A stretch of 64,000 bases of DNA from G965230065 sp965230065 (GTDB lineage: Bacteria > Bacteroidota > Bacteroidia > Cytophagales > Cyclobacteriaceae): NCBI GenBank assembly GCA_965230065.1, contig OZ245942.1, positions 6,572,001-6,636,000 on the forward strand, given 5' to 3'. Under the pieces are notes generated by a model. It was not told where the DNA came from and searched no databases. It saw only the letters and a program-made list of their open reading frames with translations. Below, piece by piece: positions 35,325 through 44,257 of the stretch (its first letter is position 1; each line of letters opens with the position of its first letter). A program made the position numbers and the translations under genes.

Positions 35325-36527
35325 ATGAAAAAACCTGAAAACAACGGAAAACCCCTTTCCCGAAGAAATTTTTTGTCCGTAGCCTCCGCCACAACAGCCG
35401 GACTTACCGGCCTGGCATTATCCCCCCTGCATGCCGAAGAGCAACAAAAAAAGAATATACGTGCTAATGTTACCCCCGAATGGCGCAACAAACAACCCGG
35501 CATGGCCTACCGCCAGCTGGGAAACACCGGGTTGATGATTTCTGAAGTCGTGTGCGGTGGCGACCCGGTGCGGCTTGGCAATACCCGTCCCGTAGAGATT
35601 GCCATGGAAAAAGGCCTGAATTACCTGGACATGGCTCCGGCTTATGGCGGTGGCGAGTGTGAAGAAGCATACAGCAAAGTAATTGACAGCTCTTCCAAAC
35701 GTGAAAAAGTATTCATGACTACCAAAGTGAGCGGGTTCTCTTCTGTACGTGACCAGCTTTACAAAGAAATTTTTGACGGATTACCCTCTGAAAAACAGGA
35801 AGCCATCATGAAAAGGGCCAAAGAAATGCGAGAAGCAAGGGCCATCGACAAGCCGGGCTATTACCTCACCTACTGGCCCGGACAAGACCGCTCCATGGAC
35901 GGGGCCTATCTTTCCAACGCCATGATGCAAGACTATGGCCACAAGGTAGATGGCAACAAAGCTTTCCAGGAAAAAATAACTTCCTCACTGGAAGGAAGTC
36001 TCAAAAGGGCAAAGATAGATTACTTTGATATTCTGATGTGCCCACACGGCGCCAACTCTCCGGAAGAAGTACAAATTCCGGAAATCCGGGAAACCTTTGA
36101 TAAACTCAAAAAAGATGGCAAAGTACGTTTCATGGGCGTATCTACCCACAACGACCCGGCCGGTGTGCTCAGGGCCGCTACTGCTACCGGAAAATATGAC
36201 GTAGTAATGTGTGCATACAACATCATCAACGGAGGCTACATGGAAGATGCCATTCGTGCGGCGCATGAAGCAGGCATGGGCATCATCGGGATGAAAGTGG
36301 CTATGGCCGTGGCTACACACCATAAACCCCTGCAACCCACTCCGGCCTGGCGTGTAGAAAAAGTAGAACGCATTGTACCCGGCGATATGAAAGCCCCCAT
36401 GAAAGCATACATTTGGGCACTGCAAAACCCTCACATTTCCGGCGTAATTTCTAACCTTTGGGATGAACAATTCGTCAACGAAAACCTTTCGGTAGTAGGA
36501 AAGAAGGTAGCGTTACAACCCGGGTGA
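35325..36527 (+). CDS. Tat-exported aldo/keto reductase
   Basis: A 400-residue protein with a twin-arginine signal (SRRNFLSVASATTAG, Arg13-Arg14), so it should fold in the cytoplasm and be exported. The catalytic barrel starts MAYRQLGNTGLMISEVVCGG; the DM(A)PAYG segment holds the Asp and Tyr of the catalytic tetrad, and the later YFDILMCPHGANSPEEV and VRFMGVSTHN fit the family. Insertions between strands (about 135-190) are long. Periplasmic aldo/keto reductases in Bacteroidota often act on sugars or their oxidised forms; substrate unknown. The stop lies inside an inverted repeat (36514-36564). Confidence 0.85.
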   Translation: MKKPENNGKPLSRRNFLSVASATTAGLTGLALSPLHAEEQQKKNIRANVTPEWRNKQPGMAYRQLGNTGLMISEVVCGGDPVRLGNTRPVEIAMEKGLNYLDMAPAYGGGECEEAYSKVIDSSSKREKVFMTTKVSGFSSVRDQLYKEIFDGLPSEKQEAIMKRAKEMREARAIDKPGYYLTYWPGQDRSMDGAYLSNAMMQDYGHKVDGNKAFQEKITSSLEGSLKRAKIDYFDILMCPHGANSPEEVQIPEIRETFDKLKKDGKVRFMGVSTHNDPAGVLRAATATGKYDVVMCAYNIINGGYMEDAIRAAHEAGMGIIGMKVAMAVATHHKPLQPTPAWRVEKVERIVPGDMKAPMKAYIWALQNPHISGVISNLWDEQFVNENLSVVGKKVALQPG

Positions 36528-36835
36528 GCAAGCCTTTAGTCCAAAAACATAATACCGGGTTGTAGTACGGGCTTCCAGCCTGTAAGGTGGGTTTTCCAGT
36601 AAGGCGGTTCAACGAACCGCCCTACATTTGACAAAACCATTATATACTTTACTAAGCCCGGGAGCTAATATTAGTAAGCTTTGCGGAACTTGTTTATTGT
36701 TATCACAAAGCAACCCCAATAAAACGCTTTTATTTTTAATTATTTTCAACAACAATCAATATTTTTTTATATATTGTAATTGTTGAGAGAGGCGAAAGGG
36801 AAATCTAAACCCTACAACAACCTGACTTATTTTCT
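36528..36835. other. Intergenic region before frdA, rich in inverted repeats
   Basis: These 308 bases hold no gene. TACAACCCGG (36514-36523) pairs with CCGGGTTGTA (36555-36564). A family E palindrome, GGCGGTTC AAC GAACCGCC, is at 36603-36621, followed by TACATTTG (36623-36630), an exact match to the -7 box TAnnTTTG. An AT-rich stretch with no clear signal runs up to frdA, so the true frd promoter is unsettled. Confidence 0.6.
36603..36621. repeat. Family E palindrome, copy 2
   Basis: GGCGGTTC, AAC, GAACCGCC: a perfect 8-bp stem with a three-base loop. Confidence 0.75.
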
Positions 36836-38584
36836 ATGAGTTCTACTCCGCACGCATGTGATATTCTCATCATCGGTGCAGGGGGCGCAGGACTGCGCGC
36901 CGCCATCGCTGTAGCCGAAACAAATCCCGAACTAAAAATAGGTGTCGTCAGTAAAGTTTACCCCATGCGCAGCCACACCGTATCGGCAGAAGGGGGCGCA
37001 GCAGCCGTTATCAAAGACAACGACTCCTTAGAACACCATGCCTACGATACTATCTCAGGGGGCGACTGGATGTGTGACCAGGATGCTGTAGAACTGTTTG
37101 TGAACGAAGCCCCTAAAGAAATGATCCGCCTGGAACACTGGGGCTGCCCCTGGAGCCGGGAAGAAAATGGCAAAGTAGCCGTCCGCCCTTTCGGTGGCAT
37201 GAAAAACAAACGTACCTGGTTTGCTGCCGATAAAACGGGTTTTCACATGCTGCACACCCTTTTCCAAACTTCCCTCAAGCATGAAAAACTCCTGCGGTTT
37301 GACGAATGGTTTGTAACAAGCCTGCTAGTTGATGAAGGGCGTTGCCAGGGAGCCGTAGCCATAGAAATGTCTACTGGGAAAATTGAAGCCATTCATGCCA
37401 AATCAGTGATTATTTGCTCTGGGGGTGCCGGAAAGGTTTTCCCTTTCACCACCAATGCCAGCATAAAAACAGGTGATGGGATGGCGCTGGCTTACCGGGC
37501 AGGTGTGCCTTTAAAAGACATGGAGTTTGTACAGTATCATCCCACCGGCCTGCCCTTTACCGGCATTCTGATTACAGAAGCAGCACGCGCTGAAGGCGGG
37601 CACATGCTGAACAAAGACGGCTACCGTTACCTTCAGGATTATGATCTGGGCAAACCGGAACCCAAGCCTGTATTGCGCTCTATGGAGTTAGGCCCCCGCG
37701 ACCGGCTTTCCCAGGCTTTTATGAAAGAACAGGAAAAAGGGCGAACGTTACAGGGTGAATATGGGCATTATGTGCACCTGGATATCCGCCACCTGGGCGA
37801 TAAAATCATCAATACCAAGTTGCCTTTTGTACGTGAACTTTGTATGAAATACGAAAACCTGGACCCCATAAAAGAAATGATCCCGGTACGTCCGGTCGTC
37901 CATTATATGATGGGGGGAATTGATACGGATATTCATGGCGCTACCCCACTGCCTGGCCTTTTTGCTGCCGGGGAATGTGCCTGCGTGAGCATCAATGGTG
38001 CTAACCGTTTGGGGTCAAACTCCCTCACAGAATTGCTGGTATTTGGTAACAGGGCCGGCCAGTCTGCCGCTCAGTTTGCCAGTTCACAAAATGGGGCTGG
38101 CAAAAACCTGGATGCTTTGTATAAAGACGAAGTAAGTCGGCTAAATAAGCAGTTTTTAAAGAACGATAGCGGTACTGAAAAAATCGCCGATATCAGAGAT
38201 GCGCTGCATAAAACTATGGAAGAAGGTGCTGGCATATATCGCACAGAAGACTCTTTACTACAATCCCAAAACGAAGTGCAGGCTTTGAAAGAACGCTTCC
38301 AAAAAGTGCAAATCGCCGACCATAGCAGCACTTTCAATACAGAACTAATCGCAGCCCTGGAGTTGTCCAGTTTGTTGGATGTAGCCGAAACGGTCATACA
38401 ATCAGGTTTGCAACGGAAAGAATCAAGAGGTTCGCACCAACGTACCGATTTCCCTGAGCGGGATGATAACAACTACCTCAATCATAGTTTGGCATATTGG
38501 AAAGACAATGGCATTCCATCAGTAAAATTTAAGCCGGTTACTATTACCAAATGGCCACCCGGCGAACGTGTTTATGGCAGATAA
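36836..38584 (+). CDS. frdA: Fumarate reductase flavoprotein subunit
   Basis: The catalytic subunit that reduces fumarate to succinate with covalent FAD. The 582-residue protein opens with the dinucleotide motif GAGGAGLRAA (residues 14-23), then MRSHTVSAEGG near 44-54 with the FAD-linking His, QYHPTGLPF near 235, ELGPRDRLSQ near 290 with the active-site Arg, and ANRLGSNSLTELLVFG. Over its whole length it follows E. coli FrdA (e.g. WGCPWSR, FAADKTGFHMLHTLFQTS) more than the SdhA usually found in Bacteroidota. It is the first gene of a frdABCD set. The reverse succinate-oxidising direction is also possible. Confidence 0.94.
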   Translation: MSSTPHACDILIIGAGGAGLRAAIAVAETNPELKIGVVSKVYPMRSHTVSAEGGAAAVIKDNDSLEHHAYDTISGGDWMCDQDAVELFVNEAPKEMIRLEHWGCPWSREENGKVAVRPFGGMKNKRTWFAADKTGFHMLHTLFQTSLKHEKLLRFDEWFVTSLLVDEGRCQGAVAIEMSTGKIEAIHAKSVIICSGGAGKVFPFTTNASIKTGDGMALAYRAGVPLKDMEFVQYHPTGLPFTGILITEAARAEGGHMLNKDGYRYLQDYDLGKPEPKPVLRSMELGPRDRLSQAFMKEQEKGRTLQGEYGHYVHLDIRHLGDKIINTKLPFVRELCMKYENLDPIKEMIPVRPVVHYMMGGIDTDIHGATPLPGLFAAGECACVSINGANRLGSNSLTELLVFGNRAGQSAAQFASSQNGAGKNLDALYKDEVSRLNKQFLKNDSGTEKIADIRDALHKTMEEGAGIYRTEDSLLQSQNEVQALKERFQKVQIADHSSTFNTELIAALELSSLLDVAETVIQSGLQRKESRGSHQRTDFPERDDNNYLNHSLAYWKDNGIPSVKFKPVTITKWPPGERVYGR

Positions 38585-38596
38585 AACCATACGATT

Positions 38597-39334
38597 ATGG
38601 AAAAACAAATCACCTTAGAAGTTTTCAGGTACAGGCCTGAGAAAGACGCAAACCCTAAGTTTCAAAGTTATGAAGTGCCCTTAAATAAGGATTGGGTGAT
38701 TTTGGACGCTCTGAACTATATCAAAGACCACATTGACGGCACTTTATCCTATCGGTGGTCTTGCCGGATGGGCGTGTGTGGCAGTTGTGGCATGATGGTC
38801 AATGGCAAACCAGTACTTACCTGTGCTACCTTTCTGGAAAAACTGGCCCCCGGCCCCATAAAAGTAGAACCTTTGGAAAACTTTCCGGTTGTCCGTGATC
38901 TCATTATCGATATGAGCGACTTCCTCACCAAACTTCAAAAGGTAAAACCCTGGATTGTTAGGGAGGAGGAAGGTTCTTTGGAGGAAGAGTATTTGCAAAC
39001 GCCCGACCAACTGGCCGATTACAAACAATACAGCATGTGCATCAACTGCATGCTCTGTTACTCGGCTTGCCCGGTGTACGGACTGGAACCCAACTTTGCA
39101 GGGCCTGCTGCCATTGCTTTGGCACAACGGTATAATATGGACAGCCGGGACCAGGGTAATAAAGAACGAATGGAAGCCCTGAACGATGACCACGGCATGT
39201 GGCAATGCACCTTTGTGGGCGATTGCTCAACCGTATGCCCCAAAAATGTGGACCCGGCCGGAGCTATCCAACGCTACAAAGTAGAGGGCGCATCGCACTG
39301 GTGGAAAAACATGCTACTTCCCTGGGGAAAATGA
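38597..39334 (+). CDS. frdB: Fumarate reductase iron-sulfur subunit
   Basis: FrdB passes electrons from membrane quinol to FrdA. A 245-residue protein with all cluster ligands: Cys56, Cys61, Cys64 and Cys76 for [2Fe-2S] (SCRMGVCGSCG), the CINCMLCYSACP motif near 148-159, and CTFVGDCSTVCPK near 204-216 for the [4Fe-4S] and [3Fe-4S] clusters. The middle stretch FAGPAAIALAQRYNMDSRDQ mirrors E. coli FrdB. It follows frdA by 12 bases. A 168-base gap with a hairpin separates it from frdC, so subunit levels could differ. Confidence 0.95.
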   Translation: MEKQITLEVFRYRPEKDANPKFQSYEVPLNKDWVILDALNYIKDHIDGTLSYRWSCRMGVCGSCGMMVNGKPVLTCATFLEKLAPGPIKVEPLENFPVVRDLIIDMSDFLTKLQKVKPWIVREEEGSLEEEYLQTPDQLADYKQYSMCINCMLCYSACPVYGLEPNFAGPAAIALAQRYNMDSRDQGNKERMEALNDDHGMWQCTFVGDCSTVCPKNVDPAGAIQRYKVEGASHWWKNMLLPWGK

Positions 39335-39384
39335 TAACATCAGATGCTCGACAACATGAAGCAATAATAAAAAATAGAACAACT

Positions 39385-39403
39385 CCCCGGATTTATTCCG
39401 GGG
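39385..39403 (+). promoter_or_regulatory. Hairpin between frdB and frdC
   Basis: CCCCGGA (39385-39391), loop TTTAT, TCCGGGG (39397-39403). It is not followed by T's and lies inside the frd cluster, so it is better read as an RNA-processing or stabilising hairpin than a terminator. Confidence 0.45.
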
Positions 39404-39502
39404 CCTCTCGCTTAAATAGAGTGATGCCAGAATAAACCCTGGGAGATAATAGGTATTTTACCTTCACCCATATCTTTCAACACATCGTAAAAGAAAAGCA
39501 CT

Positions 39503-39898
39503 ATGGAGCAAATCACATTAAACAAGCCTTATAAAAAGAAAATGTCCGTTTTTTGGTGGGCAAAACGGAGCAGTCATATTCATTTTATTATCCGGGAACT
39601 GACAAGCCTTACGGTTGCTTTTTTCGCCATAGAACTGCTGTTGCTGATACGTGCTGTTTCACAAGGGCCAGAGGCTTATGCTGGTTTTTTGGAAGCCCTG
39701 CAATCACCCCTCATGATTATTTTAAACATCGTCGCCTTTGCCGGACTGGTTTTTCACAGCATTACCTGGTTCAACCTGGCTCCCAAAGCAATGGTCATAA
39801 AGTTAGGCACAACCCGAATTCCCGGGGCACTGATCGTTTTGGCAAATTATGCCGGGTGGATACTGATTTCTATTGTTATTGCATGGTTACTTATTTAA
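39503..39898 (+). CDS. frdC: Fumarate reductase membrane anchor subunit C
   Basis: A 131-residue protein with three membrane helices. Family marks shared with E. coli FrdC are the N-terminal RELTSLTVAFFAIEL (helix I with the Glu near the quinol site), GPEAYAGF in the loop, and TWFNLAPKAMVIK before helix III. With FrdD it anchors FrdAB and forms the menaquinol site; E. coli-type FrdCD contains no haem, in contrast to the haem-bearing SdhC common in Bacteroidota. The start at 39503 gives a short Lys-rich tail in the cytoplasm. frdD follows six bases later. Confidence 0.9.
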   Translation: MEQITLNKPYKKKMSVFWWAKRSSHIHFIIRELTSLTVAFFAIELLLLIRAVSQGPEAYAGFLEALQSPLMIILNIVAFAGLVFHSITWFNLAPKAMVIKLGTTRIPGALIVLANYAGWILISIVIAWLLI

Positions 39899-39904
39899 AA
39901 GAAT

Positions 39905-40258
39905 ATGAACATGAAACTACACGTTGAACCTTTCTGGTGGTCGTTGTTTGGGGCAGGCGGTGCTATTTCCGCCATATTCCTGCCCATATTATTACTCATT
40001 TTCGGGCTTGCCATTCCTTTAGGCTGGATAGAGGCACCTGCTTATGAACAATTGGCAGAATTGATAACTCCGGTAATTAGCAAATTATTGCTTTTCTCCA
40101 TCATCGCCTTATCATTGTTTCACTGGGCGCACCGTTTTAGGTTTACCCTGGAAGAAGGATTACAACTTCAGCATTGGGACAGGCCGATTGCCATTATTTG
40201 TTACGGTTCAGCTATTTTGATTACCCTATTCACCGGATTTACATTGTGGAACTTTTAG
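39905..40258 (+). CDS. frdD: Fumarate reductase membrane anchor subunit D
   Basis: A 117-residue protein with three helices. FWWSLFGAGGAISAIFLPIL matches the FWGLFGAGG start of E. coli FrdD, and the central LPLGWIEAPAYEQLAELI and SLFHWAHRFRFTLEE correspond to its loop and quinol-proximal His segment (LHRMHH region). Only six bases separate it from frdC, so both are translated together. This completes a four-gene set rarely seen in this phylum. Confidence 0.9.
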   Translation: MNMKLHVEPFWWSLFGAGGAISAIFLPILLLIFGLAIPLGWIEAPAYEQLAELITPVISKLLLFSIIALSLFHWAHRFRFTLEEGLQLQHWDRPIAIICYGSAILITLFTGFTLWNF

Positions 40259-40281
40259 AAAAAAAACCAAATAATACCTAA

Positions 40282-40339
40282 CCCCCAGGTTTGCAGAAGT
40301 ATAATCGTGATATAGAAAAAATACGCGCGACCTTGGGGG
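40282..40339. repeat. Inverted repeat before the TPR gene
   Basis: CCCCCAGGT (40282-40290) pairs with ACC-TT-GGGGG (40330-40339), allowing a one-base bulge. It sits between frdD and the TPR gene and could stop frd transcription, although no T tract follows. Confidence 0.4.
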
Positions 40340-40367
40340 AGTTATCATCAACTAAAATTTTAAAGCC

Positions 40368-40865
40368 ATGATCGAACTCAAACCCATTAGCAAAGAAGGT
40401 ATCCCCAAGGCTTTGAAGAAGGTGGAAAGATACCGCTTGTTGAACGAACCCGCCGAAGCAGAAAGCATTTGCCGTGATATTCTGGAAATAGACCCTGAAC
40501 ACCAGGAAGCACTGATTATGTTTATTTTAACCCTGACCGACCAATTTAATAAAGGGGTTTCCGGAAGGGAAGCCTATGCATTGGTATCCCGGATAAAAGA
40601 TGACTTTAAGCGGGCCTACTACAGAGGGATCGTAAGAGAACGACAAGCCAAGGCAGCCCTGGACCGCGCGCTTCCGGGCAGTAAACACGATGCCTACGAA
40701 TGGCTGGAAGATGCCATGGAAGCATTTGAAGAAGCCGATCAGCTCAGTGCACCCGACAATGATGACGCCATCCTGCGGTGGAATACCTGCGCCCGTATTA
40801 TCAACAAACACAGCCTCACGCCCCGTCCACCTGAAAAAAGAGGCATGCACTTGCCGTTGGAGTAA
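40368..40865 (+). CDS. Small TPR-like protein, unknown function
   Basis: A 165-residue soluble helical protein. Residues 15-50 (VERYRLLNEPAEAESICRD, ILEIDPEHQEALIMF) form one clear tetratricopeptide pair, and the rest is helical with a conserved-looking HDAYEWLEDAMEAFEEAD segment. It resembles short proteins found alone in several phyla, with no assigned role. A family A repeat starts four bases after its stop. It is unlikely to belong to the frd operon because of the inverted repeat between them. Confidence 0.7.
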   Translation: MIELKPISKEGIPKALKKVERYRLLNEPAEAESICRDILEIDPEHQEALIMFILTLTDQFNKGVSGREAYALVSRIKDDFKRAYYRGIVRERQAKAALDRALPGSKHDAYEWLEDAMEAFEEADQLSAPDNDDAILRWNTCARIINKHSLTPRPPEKRGMHLPLE

Positions 40866-40868
40866 AAA

Positions 40869-40936
40869 AGTAGCAGTAGGCAGCGGCAGTAAGCAGTCAA
40901 GCCAAGACTGCCTACTGCCGCTTTTACTGCCCACTA
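40869..40936. repeat. Family A palindromic repeat, copy 4
   Basis: AGTAGCAGTAGGCAGCGGCAG on the left is matched by CTGCCTACTGCCGC and CTGCCCACTA on the right, read as separate arms. It fills the whole gap between two convergent genes and contains the TAG stop of the rhomboid gene (40934-40936). Confidence 0.85.
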
Positions 40937-41494
40937 AGAATTAACCTTACGCAATTTCCCGGCATTTACTGCTGCTAAAAACCCGATAATCCCCCCGCAG
41001 AGGTGCGACTCCCAGGAGACGCCTGTTTGTATGGGTAGCAAGCCATAAAACAAACCACTGTAAAGAAAGATCACAACGATTGAAATTACGATAGCACGAA
41101 ATTCATGACGAAAAAAGCCGATGAAAATCAGAAAAGAAGCCAGGCCATAAATTAAACCGCTGGCACCAATATGAATGGACGTGCGCCCAAACAGCCAAAC
41201 CAGAATGCCCGTCAAAAAATAACATTGAAAAAATACCTTATTGGCAATGCGGTCATAAAACATATACAAAGTAGTGCCCAAAAATAACAAAGGCATGGTA
41301 TTGCCCACCAAATGCCCTACACTGCCATGCAACAAAGGAGAAACCAATATACCTATCAAACCTATACCTGTGCGTGGCAGAACACCAAAGCGGGATAAAT
41401 CAATATGAAATGTGAGTTCCAGGAAAAAAATGAGCCACATAAAAAATATGACTCGTGAAGGCATCACAATGCCCCTGCTAAACCTTTCTAACAT
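40934..41494 (-). CDS. Rhomboid intramembrane serine protease
   Basis: A 186-residue six-helix protein. The catalytic Ser lies in GASGLIYGLASFL near residue 110 and the catalytic His in ESHLCGGIIGFL near residue 163; the HGSVGHLVGNTMPLLFLG segment matches the conserved H-x-x-x-H-x-x-x-N region of rhomboid helix 2. It would cut membrane proteins within or next to the bilayer. The neighbour is the HtrA protease gene 12 bases upstream on the same strand, so both may be transcribed together, giving an envelope proteolysis pair. The stop codon is inside a family A repeat. Confidence 0.9.
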   Translation of the reverse strand: MLERFSRGIVMPSRVIFFMWLIFFLELTFHIDLSRFGVLPRTGIGLIGILVSPLLHGSVGHLVGNTMPLLFLGTTLYMFYDRIANKVFFQCYFLTGILVWLFGRTSIHIGASGLIYGLASFLIFIGFFRHEFRAIVISIVVIFLYSGLFYGLLPIQTGVSWESHLCGGIIGFLAAVNAGKLRKVNS

Positions 41495-41506
41495 TTATGT
41501 GTTTTT

Positions 41507-42997
41507 CTAAAAATAATAGGAATAATAGCCTTTTACTCCTTTACTGTTTACCCCCTCAATCCGTACCCTGCCCCTGATAGTTTGCAAAATTCTCGCCAAC
41601 TCTTCCGGGTCATTTACGGGCCTGCCATTGATGCCCGTAATGATAAATCCTTCCTGAATACCGAGTTCTTTGATAAACCCCCGCTGTATGTTGGTAACCT
41701 TAATACCCTGGTTGATGTGCAACAAGTCTCTTTCTACTTTGGGTACGAGTTCCAGGTCGGCCCCTAAATCATCGGCATGGTACACTTCCCGTTTGATAAT
41801 ACCTGTGGTGCCTTCCCGGTTGGTAAGCTCTACTTCTGTAGTATAAACTTTATTTTTTCTTTTATACACTACCTTAATTTCATCGCCCGGATACAGGTAA
41901 CTGAGGTATTCTTCAAAATCACTTCTGGTATTGATGGTTTGCCCGTCTACTTCCAAAATAATATCGCCACGTTGCAGCCCGGCTTTTTCGGCAGCGCTGT
42001 TTCTTTGTAGGGAACTGATTACTACGCCTTCCAGGTCATCCGTGTTTAACTGGTCGGCAATATCGGGGGTTAGATCGGCAACGTCACCACCGAAAAACGC
42101 TTTTTGTACTTCCCCGTATTGAATCATGTCATCTACTACTTTACGCACAATATCTACCGGAACGGCAAAGCCATAGCCCGCATAAGAGCCGGTACGGGAC
42201 AAAATAGCCGTATTGATACCTACCAGTTTACCTTCCCTGTCTACCAAAGCCCCGCCACTGTTGCCCGGATTAATGGCAGCATCGGTTTGGATGAAAGATT
42301 CTATCGGAAAGTTAGATTTAAGGATATTGATTTCCCTGCCTTTGGCACTTACAATGCCTGCCGTTACCGTTGAGGTAAGGTTGAAAGGATTGCCCACGGC
42401 CAGCACCCACTCCCCTACCTGCAAATCGCGGGAACTGCCCAGGGTAATGTTGGGCAAACTATTGGTTTCAACTTTTAACACGGCCAGGTCAGTAGAGGGG
42501 TCGGTGCCCACCACTGCCGCGTCATAAGAGCGTTTGTTGTGGATCACCTCTATCCGGTCGGCATCATCAATTACGTGATGGTTGGTAACAATAAAACCAT
42601 CTTTAGAATATATTACGCCTGACCCACTGCTTACGGTTACCTGGGGCGATACATCGTCAAAAAACAATTCCATCCAGCTTCGGCGGCGGTAATCTACATT
42701 TGAACGGGTTTTGATATATACCACGCTGTTGGTGCTCCTGGCTGAAGCATACGAAAAATCATCTTCCAAAGCTTCAGAAATATTGGGGACACCCGGTTGG
42801 GTAAGGGGGCTATTCGCCAAATTATCTTCCCCTTCATTTTCACTTTCTTCATACTTTGCCCACCGATGCTGTGCAGGCATTTCTTCTTCAAGATAGGTCT
42901 GTACCACTTCGGGAGTGATAAAAACTTCTTGATAAATAAAGGCTCCTCCAAAGCCCGAAACACATCCTACTATGCAAGCAATTACAATATTTTTCAT
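41507..42997 (-). CDS. HtrA/DegP-type periplasmic serine protease
   Basis: A 496-residue protein; I start at MKNIVIACIVGC (42997), since the frame's extra eight residues are not needed for the membrane segment. An N-terminal anchor or uncleaved signal (residues 4-22) leads to an S1C protease domain with His in TNHHVIDDAD near 139, Asp in STDLAVLKVE near 170, and Ser in GNSGGALVD near 245. Two PDZ domains follow, near 290-390 (SAAEKAGLQRGDIILEVDGQ) and 410-495. It should degrade or hold misfolded envelope proteins. Bacteroidota often call such genes degQ/degP-like; I leave the symbol empty. Confidence 0.92.
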   Translation of the reverse strand: MKNIVIACIVGCVSGFGGAFIYQEVFITPEVVQTYLEEEMPAQHRWAKYEESENEGEDNLANSPLTQPGVPNISEALEDDFSYASARSTNSVVYIKTRSNVDYRRRSWMELFFDDVSPQVTVSSGSGVIYSKDGFIVTNHHVIDDADRIEVIHNKRSYDAAVVGTDPSTDLAVLKVETNSLPNITLGSSRDLQVGEWVLAVGNPFNLTSTVTAGIVSAKGREINILKSNFPIESFIQTDAAINPGNSGGALVDREGKLVGINTAILSRTGSYAGYGFAVPVDIVRKVVDDMIQYGEVQKAFFGGDVADLTPDIADQLNTDDLEGVVISSLQRNSAAEKAGLQRGDIILEVDGQTINTRSDFEEYLSYLYPGDEIKVVYKRKNKVYTTEVELTNREGTTGIIKREVYHADDLGADLELVPKVERDLLHINQGIKVTNIQRGFIKELGIQEGFIITGINGRPVNDPEELARILQTIRGRVRIEGVNSKGVKGYYSYYF

Positions 42998-43536
42998 TTT
43001 TATCAGGTATTTGCCGTTCAATGCTAACTAAACTTACGACTATCAAAAAGTATACAAACTATATAATGTGTCAAGTTGACACTTAAATTATACTGGAATC
43101 AGCAGGGGCAGGTTGTGTTCGCCTGGCAGTTGGTTTAGTGGCAGGAGGCAGTAGCAGTACTTTTTAGTTTATAGTCTATGTTTTTTAGGACTGTAGACTA
43201 TAAACATAAAACTAAGCACAGACTGCCTCCTGCCGCTGCCTACTGCTACTGGCCAATAAGTATGATAAAAAATTCACCGGAATACTGTATCTTTTCAAAA
43301 AATTTGAAGTTTAGTATACAGCAGCAATTTGCTTTTCTATTTACAAAAACCGGATAACCAACGAACATTCGGCCAGGAAATAGCGTAAACTATAGTATAA
43401 GCCAGAAAAAGATCTGGTTATCTGATAATACGCCATCTTGGCTACCTGTAAAGATCAGTAAAGCCTATATTTCCTCTGTTGTTATTTCTAACTTCATTTC
43501 AATTGACACAGTGTGAAAAATATTTACATATTAAAC
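42998..43536. other. Intergenic region with a family A element
   Basis: These 539 bases contain no gene. A long family A copy lies at 43124-43252. A 22-base AT-rich stretch with ACACTTAAATTATAC lies before it. The remaining 280 bases up to the hypothetical exported protein hold short inverted pieces (e.g. AACCAGATC... forms) but nothing I can name. Confidence 0.6.
43124..43252. repeat. Family A palindromic repeat, copy 5, with a nested palindrome
   Basis: The outer arms are the usual GGCAGT units (GGCAGGAGGCAGTAGCAG against CTGCCTCCTGCCGCTGCC). The centre holds another inverted repeat, TTTATAGTCTA and TAGACTATAAA, so this copy is nearly twice as long as the others. It is the only copy between two divergent 5' ends. 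Confidence 0.8.
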
Positions 43537-44067
43537 ATGAAACCCGCCACCTCGGTATTGTTGACTATGGCAATGGGGTGTTGCATGCTTTTGGTTGTAT
43601 CATTTCCAGCCCGGGCCCAGGTATTTTCAGATGTCTCCATCTCAATTTTTGAAAGGTTATCTGCCAATAATACCGCTCCTCCTCCGGCATCTTATACGCC
43701 CAATGTGATGATCTCACAGAAAAAAGGGACGGATAACCTGTATACCCTCACTTATGTTGATGAACTTTCTCATTTAAAGATTGTGATTACCGACTATATT
43801 TTCCTGCGTACACCCTCCATTTCCCTGTATGATGTAAACTATGATGGCAAACCCGACATTTTGTTGCGCGGTATTGACAGTAATGGATATTTGGTATCCA
43901 AAACGTACCAGCATGATGGCGTGATGAACTGGGTTGAGTTCCTCCCTCCTATGAATAACCTGTCGCCTGACGACCCCAAATGGAGAAGTTATAGCCAGGA
44001 TACGGTTGTGATTTCTAAAAATATTCCGGCTGCACAGTTTACCAGCCATCATCAGGCAAATCAGTAG
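43537..44067 (+). CDS. Exported protein of unknown function
   Basis: A 176-residue protein with a signal peptide from MKPATSVLLTMAMGCC to PARAQ (start at 43537; a GTG eight codons upstream is possible). The mature part is beta-rich and includes ISLYDVNYDGKPDILLRGID, which looks like one FG-GAP/VCBS calcium-binding repeat (D-x-N-x-D-G-x-x-D). I do not recognise a family beyond that. It is followed by repeat families D and B. Confidence 0.6.
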   Translation: MKPATSVLLTMAMGCCMLLVVSFPARAQVFSDVSISIFERLSANNTAPPPASYTPNVMISQKKGTDNLYTLTYVDELSHLKIVITDYIFLRTPSISLYDVNYDGKPDILLRGIDSNGYLVSKTYQHDGVMNWVEFLPPMNNLSPDDPKWRSYSQDTVVISKNIPAAQFTSHHQANQ

Positions 44068-44078
44068 TAAGGGGACAG

Positions 44079-44199
44079 AGAAGAACAAATATACCCGTTG
44101 TGCCACCGTGGCCCGCACCGGGTCGCCAGAGATGGCGACTGTCGGTTCTCACAAGACACCAGCAAAGATCTTTGAAACACCATAGCCGTCAGGTTAAAA
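44079..44199. repeat. Family D repeat, copy 1
   Basis: Begins AATATACCCG and ends CACCATAGCCGTCAGGTTAA. It shares the left end with 53450-53547 and the CTCACAAGAC-xCCAGCAAAG core. A GC-rich nested palindrome (GTCGCCAGAGATGGCGAC) is in the middle. Confidence 0.7.
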
Positions 44200-44257
44200 A
44201 AATTGCATTGATTGTCTTGTGCTTTTTTAAGATTAAATATCCAATTTTTTCTATTTG

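Noticed and set aside
35096..35503. Minus-strand frame of 135 codons
   Set aside because: It lies antisense to the toxin end and to the Tat signal of the aldo/keto reductase and has Cys/Ser-rich low-quality sequence.
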